Below are positions 16,762 through 24,610 of a stretch of 64,000 bases of DNA, in pieces. Under the pieces are notes generated by a model. It ran no database searches and was not told the origin of the DNA. It saw nothing but the letters and a program-made list of their open reading frames with translations. The translations under genes were made by a program, and so were the position numbers. Each line of letters starts with the position of its first letter. Positions within the stretch are counted from its first letter, which is position 1. Source of the stretch: Peribacillus deserti (lineage in GTDB: Bacteria; Bacillota; Bacilli; Bacillales; DSM-1321); contig NZ_PGUY01000033.1 of the NCBI RefSeq assembly GCF_002863585.1, positions 1 through 64,000 of the forward strand, in the 5' to 3' direction.

Positions 16762-17259
16762 ATGAAAACATGTCCGTATTGCGGAAGCGAGATAAACCAA
16801 CCGCTCGCCCCTTATTATTGTAGTTTCTGTGAGATGGGAATAACTGAAGAGGACATTCAGGAAAAGGGGAAACGTAAGGATTTTCTTCCTGAAGTACAGC
16901 CCACCCTTCAAGATTTATCAAAAAATACCCAGGAATTGATTCGCCTTTCTCTTATCGAACTTGTTTTACTTTTAAAATTAGCAAGAAAAGAACGGGCTAA
17001 TCTCTATAAGCAGCGGTACATTTTTATTCAGGCTATAAAACAAGGAGCCGAAGAATATAGGGAAGGGGAACAATATACGTTTATAGAATATGAAAAAATG
17101 ACCAGGAAATGCTTTGTTTTAGAGAACCTCATACGTGAAAGAATGGGGTATTATCCTACTTTTATCACCAATACTTTTATTCGCAAATTGGCTGACAGAA
17201 TGATCGCAAGCCTTCAAAAAGAAATGGTTATACGTCCCCCAAAGCACTCTAAAATATAG
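16762..17259 (+). CDS. Zinc-ribbon protein, unknown
   Basis: The 165-residue product begins with a rubredoxin-like double knuckle (CPYCGSEI, then YYCSFCEMG, residues 4-24) that should bind one zinc. A long helical region with many basic and acidic residues follows (LIELVLLLKLARKERANLY) and no membrane span. A clear ribosome site (GGGTGAAGG) precedes the ATG. The helical part may mediate protein contacts. I know similar uncharacterised Bacillus proteins but no function. Confidence 0.7.
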   Translation: MKTCPYCGSEINQPLAPYYCSFCEMGITEEDIQEKGKRKDFLPEVQPTLQDLSKNTQELIRLSLIELVLLLKLARKERANLYKQRYIFIQAIKQGAEEYREGEQYTFIEYEKMTRKCFVLENLIRERMGYYPTFITNTFIRKLADRMIASLQKEMVIRPPKHSKI

Positions 17260-17444
17260 ATCGGTTTTTTGATGAATAAGAGATATTAACGGTGGGATAA
17301 TGCATCGAAATGAAAATTAATAACAAGAGGGGGTGATTGGGCTTTTTCATGCGGTCCCTATCTACAATGGAAAAAGCTCGTTCCGAGCCTTTGCGGAACT
17401 ATGTATAACTCGTCAAATATTTACAGCTTTAAGGAAGGCAGATA

Positions 17445-17495
17445 CAAAAAAAGCTTGTAGACAGCTCTAGAATAAATAGACTTTGTTTACAAGCT
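17445..17495 (-). terminator. Minus-strand terminator with long loop
   Basis: On the minus strand AGCTTGTA pairs with TACAAGCT across a 28-base loop, followed by seven T residues. It lies immediately after the stop of the gene ending at 17503. Confidence 0.6.
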
Positions 17496-17502
17496 GAGCG
17501 AC

Positions 17503-17877
17503 CTATTTAGGTCGCCCATACGGTGAGAAAAAGACGGACCAGCTGTCCGCTAGTGCTTCTTCTTGATCAAAGCCATATACTTGAATTATTTTGGTGCATA
17601 GCATCTTTGCAATAGAATCATTATCTTTGTCTTCTTCATTATCTTTTCCTTCAAGTTTTTCAGCCTCTGCTCTAATCTTTACTAATAAATCGTAATCTGA
17701 TAAAGCTGAGAGTTTTGTACCATTATGCTCTTCCTCAACCTGAATACCTGTCTCGTTAGCTACGGATTTAACAAAGTCTTTCAAATTTGTAATTGTTTCG
17801 ATTGCTTTTTCATTGGTTGTTCTTGCTTGTAACTCATTTGACAACAATAAAATTTTAGAGATAGCTTCATAAGACAA
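17503..17877 (-). CDS. 124-residue acidic protein, unknown
   Basis: A minus-strand gene with a helical, strongly acidic product (the central GKDNEEDKDNDS is nearly all charged). There is no signal, membrane span or motif I recognise. The frame is open to a GTG at 17919, but AAGGGG is well placed before the TTG at 17877, so I use that start. Its own terminator follows. Neighbours on both sides are intact but unrelated, so context does not help. Confidence 0.55.
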   Translation of the reverse strand: MSYEAISKILLLSNELQARTTNEKAIETITNLKDFVKSVANETGIQVEEEHNGTKLSALSDYDLLVKIRAEAEKLEGKDNEEDKDNDSIAKMLCTKIIQVYGFDQEEALADSWSVFFSPYGRPK

Positions 17878-17919
17878 GATGTACACCCCTTTGAATTTAT
17901 TTCCTACTTGGTAATTCAC

Positions 17920-18198
17920 CTTTTATATGGATGGCAAACGCATACTTTTCGACAGCATACTACAGAAATGGCAACCTGGTAACCTTCCTACGTTCTTTCT
18001 ATTGTATTCGTTACCTTAAGGAGGCCCGACACAATAATTTGTATGCATCTATAAATCGTTGGGATAAAGTCAAAAAAAATGAGCAAAAACGAGGGCAAAA
18101 GAATAGTGGCCCACTACTTTTAACTCCAACTTTGTCAAACTTAAAATTACACATACACTGACAGAGTTACAATCCAGACATTTTGACCCGCATAATAA
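17920..18198. other. No supported gene
   Basis: A 76-codon plus-strand frame here has no ribosome site and unremarkable composition. I regard it as chance. Confidence 0.4.
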
Positions 18199-18564
18199 AT
18201 ATCCCTGCTTCCTCCTGAGGGTAGCTGGTATGAAGGAAATAACGTGCGCAATTTGTGGGATCCTAACAATCCGCTGACTTATGCAGAAGGCCAGACGGAA
18301 AGTGTTTCCCTGTTCAGAGTCTCAGCTCCAAATGTGATGGTGGATGCAGTGAAAAAGTCAGAAAGTGATGATGCAATGATAATCCTTCTGCACGAGTTTG
18401 CCAGTGCAAGAGGAAAAGTGGAGCTCGAGAGTGATATGAACATCGAATGCTGGCAGGAATGCGATCTGATGGAAAGAAGCATCACTGATGTTCAGGAAAA
18501 CAAAGGGTTTGCGTTTGATATCAAGCCTTATGAGATTAAGACTTTTGTAGTTAAATTGAAATAA
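18199..18564 (+). pseudogene. C-terminal fragment of a GH38 alpha-mannosidase
   Basis: From 18199 the frame reads a tail typical of glycoside hydrolase family 38 (alpha-mannosidases): EGSWYEGNNVRNLWDPNNPL, the VDAVKKSE block, LHEFASARGKVELESD, WQECDLMER and FDIKPYEIKTFVVKL before the stop. Full-length enzymes are 800-1000 residues; only the last 120 or so remain, and a stop lies just upstream at 18196. No ribosome site or start belongs to it. It abuts a fragment of a GH76 gene, so the locus is a deletion scar of a former mannoside-degrading operon. Confidence 0.8.
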
Positions 18565-18568
18565 GGGA

Positions 18569-18752
18569 TGGATTCAGTCAAACAAAATAATAAATATAGA
18601 AAATATATTTAGGCCTATGGGACGAGATGTGGGATACCGTTAGAAACCCGGAAACTGGTCTTTTCAAGCGTGATCCTCAAAAGTCTGTACCGCTAATTGA
18701 GCGGGCTGCGATGGATGAGACTTATGCGAATCTAGCATATAAAAAACAATAA
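18569..18752 (+). pseudogene. GH76-like C-terminal fragment, copy 1
   Basis: This stretch is clearly homologous at DNA level to the last 185 bases of the larger fragment at 21642-22106: both contain AAATATAGAAAATAT, GCGTGATCCTCAAAAG and a TATAAAAAACAATAA or TATAAGAAACAATAA end. Compared with that copy it has an in-frame TAG and at least one frameshift. The readable tail is FKRDPQKSVPLIERAAM, then ANLAYKKQ. The parent would be a glycoside hydrolase family 76 (alpha-1,6-mannanase type) protein. It is joined directly to the GH38 fragment. Confidence 0.75.
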
Positions 18753-18851
18753 GAAAATATTCTGCTTCAAAATGTAAAATGGGATTAATAGAAACGGATA
18801 AGCAGTCCTGTTTTCTAGGAGAAATAAAGGTCCCGATTTGTACGCGAAATT

Positions 18852-18886
18852 TGAACTATCTCCGTGTTTTGGAGGTAGTTTTTTTG
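18852..18886 (+). terminator. Terminator, relic of the glycosidase locus
   Basis: AACTATCTCC pairs with GGAGGTAGTT (one mismatch) around a 7-base loop, followed by seven T residues. It probably ended the decayed glycosidase transcript. Confidence 0.7.
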
Positions 18887-19424
18887 TCAATTTGGGAAAG
18901 GCACTTCCTTACGTATCAAACGCTTAATAGGGCTACTATACATGTATTTTTAATTGCCGCTGCCTTCTCAGCTTGTAATATCGTTAAAACCAAGGAAAGC
19001 GTATATGGACGGTTCAGATATAATACATATTTTCATGCTAGTAAAAATAGTTGAATGTTTATAGTATAAATCCTGCATGAGTTCATCATTTGTTTCAGCT
19101 CAACGATTGAGCCATTTTTGTCCTTACATAGATAATCATATCGAAAATTACTATAAGAAAAATGGCTTTGGTTTAAGGCCTAATTAGCCCGAAATAATTG
19201 TGGATTCGGTCCTACAACAGAAACTGCATCTGCAAATATCACAATTTTGGATACAATTCGACAAATTTCAACAGAGGACTTTTAACTATTATTAGCGAAA
19301 ATATACCTGAAACGGGAAGGTCCTTGATGGGACACAATTCAGGTTAATTTGGGTCTGATATCAGCTTAATCTGTACAAACGACGTCCGCACCACTTTTGA
19401 AAATAAAAGACAAGGAGAAAAGTT
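18887..19424. other. Intergenic, no gene seen
   Basis: About 540 bases upstream of the peptidase E gene. A small hairpin (GCTCAA/TTGAGC near 19098) followed by T residues is the only structure seen. Confidence 0.45.
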
Positions 19425-20090
19425 ATGAAATTTCTGCTCACATCTGCAGGCATAAATAACAAAAGCATACAAAACGCACTGGTTGACATGCTGGGCAAGC
19501 CGATCGCCGACTCCAACGCCTTGTGCATCCCCACTGCGTTGTACGGACACCCCTGGGTCGGTCCTGGCGTCAATGCCTGGCAGTTCATCAGCGGGAATTC
19601 TGATAACATGGTCGGACTGGGCTGGAAGTCCGTCGGCGTGCTAGAGCTCACCGCGCTGCCAAGCATCGACGAAGAGCGCTGGGTGCCGCTTGTCCGGGAG
19701 ACGGACGTCCTGCTGGTGTCAGGCGGAGATGCCCTCTACCTGTGCCACTGGATGCGGCAGTCCGGGTTGGCAGACCTCTTGCCGTCACTACAGGCAGTCT
19801 ATGTGGGAATGAGTGCTGGGAGCATGGTGATGGCACCTACTATCGGGGAATTTTTCGTTGGCTGGACCCCGCCTAACGGTGGTGATGAAACGCTGGGTCT
19901 AGTCGATTTTGCCATGTTTCCGCACCTGGATCATGAGATGCTGCCGGGAAACACCATGGCTGCTGCAGAGAAATGGGCCGCCGGGATGGAGGGGCCGGCG
20001 TATGCGATTGATGATCAAACCGCCATCAAAGTGATTGACGGGGCGGTCGAAGTGGTCTCCGAAGGGAATTGGAAACTGTTTTCGCCCTGA
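19425..20090 (+). CDS. pepE: Peptidase E (S51 family dipeptidase)
   Basis: A 221-residue member of peptidase family S51, cytoplasmic dipeptidases preferring N-terminal aspartate. Visible: LLVSGGDALYL, the nucleophile elbow VGMSAGSMVMAP with the catalytic Ser, and FPHLDHEMLPGNT with the catalytic His. Length is typical. The DNA is strikingly GC-rich and uses G/C third positions, unlike its AT-rich neighbours, so it was probably acquired from a higher-GC donor. The ribosome site AAGGAG is normal. It lies between two glycosidase relics with no operon partner. Confidence 0.88.
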   Translation: MKFLLTSAGINNKSIQNALVDMLGKPIADSNALCIPTALYGHPWVGPGVNAWQFISGNSDNMVGLGWKSVGVLELTALPSIDEERWVPLVRETDVLLVSGGDALYLCHWMRQSGLADLLPSLQAVYVGMSAGSMVMAPTIGEFFVGWTPPNGGDETLGLVDFAMFPHLDHEMLPGNTMAAAEKWAAGMEGPAYAIDDQTAIKVIDGAVEVVSEGNWKLFSP

Positions 20091-20748
20091 AATTACTCTG
20101 CCCCTAAACATGGAAATTGCAAAGCATTTAAAATTTATCCCTACAATCTACTGATGAGACTGAGGCAGATGTTATTTCTGTAAAAGAAATTAAGAGATAT
20201 TTAAAGGAATGCCCGAGATGGCATTTTCAGTCTGTTATGAAGAACCGGAGATAAACAAAATGTGAAGAAAGGTACTTAAACAAACAAGTGCTTTAACACA
20301 ACAGGGATACAATTAAAGAGCCTAAATATGCAAGGTTTTATGCATTCCTTGTATTTTTAGGCTCTATTTTCATTCATAAAACATACTGCCGTAAACACAA
20401 TATTTAAATTTTCTAGATAGGTTAATAGAGGTTGAGGTTGAACAAACATTTGACCTTATCATTTGGACAAATCTCCCTGCATTCATAATGTGCTATTTCC
20501 CGTTACCTAATCTCTTGTTATAGAATTTTGGACAAGTTTGACGAGCAGGACATCCGATTGCTTTCATAGAATTAGTTATGAGTAAACGGTTTATGGGTAG
20601 GAGGAAGACATACAAATATAACCTTTTATCATAAAAAATTGATTCTCTGAAAATTTGATCTCTCGTTTGAATGTAGGGATGGCGCATTAGAAATTACCAG
20701 GTTTTTAGTTACTCCTCTTACGAAACTGATAAATAAAGGAGTGTTACC
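20091..20748. other. Intergenic with one strong terminator
   Basis: About 650 bases. A 64-codon minus-strand frame at 20493-20687 lacks a ribosome site. Near 20150-20250 an open stretch reads KEIKRYLKECPRWHF without a start, perhaps a remnant. Confidence 0.4.
20317..20370 (+). terminator. Terminator hairpin
   Basis: AGAGCCTAAA pairs with TTTAGGCTCT, with a second inner stem CAAGG/CCTTG, followed by ATTTT. Confidence 0.65.
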
Positions 20749-21627
20749 ATGTTAAAGAGAAAAATTGGGCGTATAGATTATGAAGGGTCTGCCGTTATGT
20801 TTGGAGCAGCAAGTTTAGGTAATGTTACACAAGAAGAAGCCGATAAGTCGATAACCTTCGCTTTAGAACATGGAGTGAACCATTTTGATACAGCTGCTGA
20901 CTATGGCGATGCAGAAATTCGATTAGGGCCTATTATAAGCAAAGTTCGCAGCGACATTTTTCTGGCTACTAAAACGGGAGAACGGACGAAAGAAAAAGCG
21001 AAAGTAGAAATTTATCGTTCTTTAGAACGGATGCAGGTTGATTCCGTTGATTTACTTCAATTACATGCTGTCGGTACTATTGAGGAGCTCAATAAATGTA
21101 CTTCCAAGGGCGGTGCGTTGGAAGCTGCCTTAGAAGCAAAAGAAGAAGGTATAGTAAAAGCAATCGGTATAACAGGTCACGGACATCAGGCTGCCGTTAC
21201 CCATTTAGAGGCATTGAAGAGATTCCCATTTGAAACGGTGTTGCTACCCCTGAATTATTATATGTATTCTTTGCCTGAATATCGAGAATCGTTCGATGCT
21301 TTAATGAATGAGGCAAACAACCAAAACACGGCAGTGAGGGTCATTAAAGCAATTGCAAAGGCTCCATGGGGAGAGGGACAAGAGCGCCGCTATGCAACAT
21401 GGTACGAGCCGTTTGATCAGCAGGAAATTATAGATGCTTGTGTACACTTTGTTCTATCCTTTCCTGGAGTAGCTGGTTTTGCGAGTGCCGGGGATGTCCA
21501 CTTATTCCCAAAAATCGTTGATGCAGTTGAAAGATATGGTTCAATGAACAATGAACAGGCAGAACGCCTCTTAAAATCGATAAGCGGATATACGACTATA
21601 TTTGGTTCGCCCACGTCAATCGCATAA
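20749..21627 (+). CDS. Aldo/keto reductase
   Basis: A 292-residue NADPH-dependent oxidoreductase of the aldo/keto reductase superfamily. The catalytic tetrad can be read: Asp and Tyr in VNHFDTAADYGDAE (near 47 and 52), Lys in ATKTGE (near 75) and His in LLQLHAVG (near 104). Length and order match the YqkF/YeaE-like bacterial group, although the insertion CTSKGGALEAALEAKEEG and the C-terminal part suggest the iron-sulfur-less relatives of that branch. Ribosome site AAAGGAG. It lies directly before a decayed glycosidase gene and may have belonged with it, but there is no direct evidence. Confidence 0.88.
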   Translation: MLKRKIGRIDYEGSAVMFGAASLGNVTQEEADKSITFALEHGVNHFDTAADYGDAEIRLGPIISKVRSDIFLATKTGERTKEKAKVEIYRSLERMQVDSVDLLQLHAVGTIEELNKCTSKGGALEAALEAKEEGIVKAIGITGHGHQAAVTHLEALKRFPFETVLLPLNYYMYSLPEYRESFDALMNEANNQNTAVRVIKAIAKAPWGEGQERRYATWYEPFDQQEIIDACVHFVLSFPGVAGFASAGDVHLFPKIVDAVERYGSMNNEQAERLLKSISGYTTIFGSPTSIA

Positions 21628-21641
21628 TGTAGACTTTCATA

Positions 21642-22106
21642 TCAAAGAAAGCCTATGACTGCGTAAACAATTCCATGCTTGCACCAAACGGCTTGTATTG
21701 GGATCATGTCGACCTAAATGGCAATACCGAGAAAACTCAGTGGACCTACAACCAGAGCATGATGATCGGGGCAAACGTTCTTTTCTATCAAACAACAGGT
21801 GATAAGAAGTATCTGGATCGTGCAGAAACCCTGGCAGAGAAGTCCATTTAATATTACCGCGACACCCAACTTTACAGGAATCCTCCAGAATTCAACGCCA
21901 TCTTCTTTGAAAACCTGCAGCTATTGGATTCAGCCAAACCTAATAATGAATATAGAAAATATACCCAAGCCTATGCGGATAAGATGGGGGATACTTTAAG
22001 GACGGAAACCAGTCTATTCCAGCGTGATCCTCAAAAGCCTGTGCCGCTTATTGAGCAGTCTGCAATGGTTGAGATTTATGCGAATCTGGCATATAAGAAA
22101 CAATAA
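21642..22106 (+). pseudogene. GH76-family mannanase fragment with internal stop, copy 2
   Basis: One frame reads a recognisable glycoside hydrolase family 76 tail: KAYDCVNNSMLAPNGLYWDH, TQWTYNQSMMIGANVLFYQ, TGDKKYLDRAETLAEKS, then an in-frame TAA, then YYRDTQLYRNPPEFNAIFF and the C terminus to 22106. Only about the last 150 codons remain and no start is present, so it is doubly broken (5' truncation and nonsense codon). Family 76 enzymes cut alpha-1,6-mannan. Together with the GH38 and first GH76 fragments it shows the loss of a mannan-utilisation locus. Confidence 0.8.
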
Positions 22107-22184
22107 GAACATACTTAGCTTCAAAATCAATTCATAGGCAGCGGAGCATGCTGTTCTGGTTAACGGGAGAAATGATATTCTCGA

Positions 22185-22227
22185 AGATTGTCCTCATTGC
22201 AGCTTTGCGATGAAGGCAATCTTTTTT
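22185..22227 (+). terminator. Terminator after the GH76 fragment
   Basis: AGATTGTCCTCAT pairs imperfectly with ATGAAGGCAATCT (two mismatches), followed by six T residues. Confidence 0.6.
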
Positions 22228-22241
22228 CTGGATATATGAAG

Positions 22242-22443
22242 CTCTGAACAGTTCGGAATACAGTTCGAAACCCTTAGCGAATAGACTCTGAACAGTTCGG
22301 AATACAGTTCGAAACCCTTAGCGAATAGACTCTGAACAGTTCGGAATACAGTTCGAAACCCTTAGTGAATAAACTCTGAGCAGTTCGAAATTCAGTTCGA
22401 AACCCTTAGTGGATAGACTCTGAGCATTTCGGAATACAGTTGT
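22242..22443. repeat. 44-bp tandem repeat, about 4.5 copies
   Basis: Units begin at 22242, 22286, 22330, 22374 and 22418 (the last partial), each exactly 44 bases and starting CTCTGAACAG or CTCTGAGCA. Each unit contains two sub-repeats, CAGTTCGGAA and CAGTTCGAAA. The first three are almost identical and the later ones drift. There are no unique spacers, so it is not CRISPR. 44 is not a multiple of three, so no protein repeat is encoded. Confidence 0.9.
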
Positions 22444-22475
22444 AGTAGTAGGCTTTTCTATGAAAGTATTAGACT

Positions 22476-22670
22476 TTATCTATTTGAATGATAATGTGGG
22501 TTAGATTGTGTCCAACCGCCACCTTGTTCGTGACTTCGATCCACATTTGTATCTCCATCTATCCATATTTCCCGACCATCAGGTAAAGTTCTCCAATGAG
22601 GTGTAACATCGTGCTGGTTGGGCTTGTCGAGTTGAATATGGTCAACCGCCTGGTGTTCGTTATCTGCCAT
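22476..22670 (-). CDS. 64-residue hydrophilic protein, unknown
   Basis: A small polar protein rich in His, Asp and Asn (DHIQLDKPNQHDVTPHW, then LPDGREIWIDGDTNV and QGGGWTQSNPHY). The C-terminal WIDGDTNV..GGGW..SNP pattern recalls small proteins of phage and mobile elements that carry a YWRDGDGNTNVN motif; the link is weak. The start ATG follows a GGTGAAA site and nearly touches the stop of an upstream open frame. No membrane span. Confidence 0.5.
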   Translation of the reverse strand: MADNEHQAVDHIQLDKPNQHDVTPHWRTLPDGREIWIDGDTNVDRSHEQGGGWTQSNPHYHSNR

Positions 22671-22672
22671 CG

Positions 22673-22835
22673 CTATTTCACCAGTGCTACTGCTCCACCA
22701 TCAAATTCACTTTCGTTACCATCTATATCCACAATATCTGCCATGTCTAAAACTGATATACTAAGAGTAGCAATCAGTGCAGTCTTTCCTAGGTTCTTAT
22801 CACCTTCTAAAACACGATCAAATTGCCATCAATAA
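22673..22835 (-). other. Open frame fragment upstream of the 64-residue gene
   Basis: The minus strand is open from about 22835 to a TAG at 22673, reading GDKNLGKTALIATLS and then acidic VDIDGNESEFDGG. There is no usable start until an internal Met, which would give only 23 residues. It is probably the tail of a lost gene. Confidence 0.3.
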
Positions 22836-22916
22836 GTCACCCAGCTACATCCCCAATATACATTGGTATTTCGAAGAGGGGCCATCGGTGGCTTTAAATA
22901 AAAATCTTACTATTAT

Positions 22917-22947
22917 TTGACAACTAGTGGAAATAACAGTGTATAAT
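22917..22947 (+). promoter_or_regulatory. Promoter of the amidase gene
   Basis: TTGACA at 22917 and TATAAT at 22942, both consensus, with a slightly long 19-base spacer. Confidence 0.65.
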
Positions 22948-22951
22948 TTAG

Positions 22952-22965
22952 TGGAAGCGCTTTCA
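22952..22965 (+). promoter_or_regulatory. cre-like CcpA operator
   Basis: TGGAAGCGCTTTCA fits the catabolite-responsive element (TGNAANCGNNNNCA) and is nearly palindromic. It lies right after the -10 box, about at the transcription start, where CcpA binding represses in the presence of glucose. Confidence 0.75.
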
Positions 22966-22987
22966 ATAATTTGAGGGAGGAACGAAA

Positions 22988-24490
22988 ATGTCACTTTCAA
23001 ATGATTTATCCTATATGTCCGTTGCCGAACTATCATCTAAGATATTACGTAAACAATTATCGCCGGTAGATGTAATAGAAGCCGTTATTACTAGAATTAA
23101 AGAAAGAAATGAAAGTTTAAATGCTTTTGTACATGTAGACTTTGAAGGCGCAAAAGAGATGGCAAAGAAAGCGGAAGCGGAAATTATGTCAGGAGCGGAA
23201 GTTGGAATCATGCATGGAATTCCTTCAGCGATCAAAGATCTGTTCGATTTTAAACCAGGCTGGCCATCGACTTTTGGCGGGATTCGGGCATTAAAACATA
23301 ATATTACTGATTTCTATTGTCCATATGCAGAACGTATGGAAAAGAGCGGAGCCATCCTGGTAGGAAAGACAAATAGTCCAGTCATGGGGTTCCGGGGAAC
23401 ATGTGACAACTACTTATTTGGTCCATCCCGCAATCCTTTTAATCTAAGAAAAAATACCGGCGGCTCATCTGGTGGAAGTGCTGCAGCGGTAGCTGATGGA
23501 TTGCTCCCAATTGCAGAAGGTACTGATGGCGGAGGTTCAATCCGAATACCTGCGGCATGGTGTGGATTGTATGGATACAAGGCTTCCTTCGGGCGTGTTC
23601 CATCAGTTGCGAGACCGAACGCTTTTGGTGGCATAAATCCATTCCTATTTGAAGGAACCTTAACAAGGAATGTAGAAGATGCAGCGATTGGACTAACGGC
23701 ACTTGCCGGGTATGACCCAAGAGATCCTTTTAGTCTGGATGAAAATGTGAACTATTTATCCGCATTGAGAAAGTCTGTTAAGGGCATGAGAATTGCCTTT
23801 AGCCCTGACTTTGATGTATTCCCTGTAGATAATCAGATTGCAGAAACAGTGAGAAATGCGGTAAAGGTGTTTGAACAAGCTGGTGCCCATGTAGAGGAAG
23901 TGAAGTTCGGTATTAATCGGGATCAACGGGAATTAAGTGATTTATGGTGCAGATTAATTACACCCATCAATATCGATTCCTTGGAAGGACTTAAGGCCCA
24001 GGGTATTGATATCTTGAAAGATCATAGCGAAGATTTACCTCCGGAATACAGGGATTGGATAGAAAAAGGCTATAAGATGAATGTCCTCGATCTGAACCGG
24101 GATCAGCATCTGCGTACAGAAATATACGATGCTATTCAAAACATCCTAAATAAATATGATTTAATTATCACTCCGACAGTAGCGTCACTTCCTGTTGATA
24201 ACACAAATGACGGAAATACGAAGGGTCCGACTCAAATTAATGGAGTGGAAGTAGATCCATTGATTGGCTGGTGTCTAACTTACTTCACGAACTTCACTGG
24301 TCACCCATCTGCATCCATTCCGGCAGGATTATCAAAAGAAAATCTTCCAATCGGGATGCAAATCATTGGCCGCAGATATGCTGATACAGATGTATTGGCA
24401 GCCAGCAGCGTTTTTGAAAGAATGAAACCATGGAACCATATCTATGATATCTGTAAAAATAGAGACTTTGCTAAAGTGCTTTCTAATTAA
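22988..24490 (+). CDS. Amidase-signature family amidase
   Basis: A 500-residue amidohydrolase of the amidase signature family, which hydrolyses amides to acid and ammonia. The Ser-Ser-Lys triad is visible: Lys near 83 (HGIPSAIKDLF), the cis-Ser near 159 in TGGSSGGSAAAV and the nucleophile Ser near 183 in GTDGGGSIRIPAAWCG. Length is typical for amidases rather than GatA, and no gatB/gatC are nearby. It has its own promoter and a cre-type operator, implying use as a carbon or nitrogen source under catabolite control. Ends in a strong terminator. Confidence 0.9.
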   Translation: MSLSNDLSYMSVAELSSKILRKQLSPVDVIEAVITRIKERNESLNAFVHVDFEGAKEMAKKAEAEIMSGAEVGIMHGIPSAIKDLFDFKPGWPSTFGGIRALKHNITDFYCPYAERMEKSGAILVGKTNSPVMGFRGTCDNYLFGPSRNPFNLRKNTGGSSGGSAAAVADGLLPIAEGTDGGGSIRIPAAWCGLYGYKASFGRVPSVARPNAFGGINPFLFEGTLTRNVEDAAIGLTALAGYDPRDPFSLDENVNYLSALRKSVKGMRIAFSPDFDVFPVDNQIAETVRNAVKVFEQAGAHVEEVKFGINRDQRELSDLWCRLITPINIDSLEGLKAQGIDILKDHSEDLPPEYRDWIEKGYKMNVLDLNRDQHLRTEIYDAIQNILNKYDLIITPTVASLPVDNTNDGNTKGPTQINGVEVDPLIGWCLTYFTNFTGHPSASIPAGLSKENLPIGMQIIGRRYADTDVLAASSVFERMKPWNHIYDICKNRDFAKVLSN

Positions 24491-24501
24491 TCTTCTCCTA
24501 A

Positions 24502-24533
24502 AAAAGGATGATCCCCTTAGGGTTCATCCTTTT
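24502..24533 (+). terminator. Terminator after the amidase
   Basis: AAAAGGATGA..CCC pairs with GGG..TCATCCTTTT around a 4-5 base loop, with a T-rich tail. Confidence 0.75.
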
Positions 24534-24610
24534 ACGTTTGACAGTAAATAATCGAGACAATAATCTCAGGTGATATTCTTGCAAGTTTTTACGGCAACAG
24601 GAAGTATACT

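Noticed and set aside
17331-17470. About 45-codon plus-strand frame starting at GTG
   Set aside because: The GTG lies inside the G-rich run that would have to be its ribosome site, and the frame overlaps the terminator of the minus-strand gene.
18779-19054. 91-codon ORF after the glycosidase fragments
   Set aside because: It runs through a strong terminator hairpin, lacks a ribosome site and has no protein-like character.
22242-22443. CRISPR array
   Set aside because: The full 44-base unit repeats without unique spacers, and no cas genes are present.
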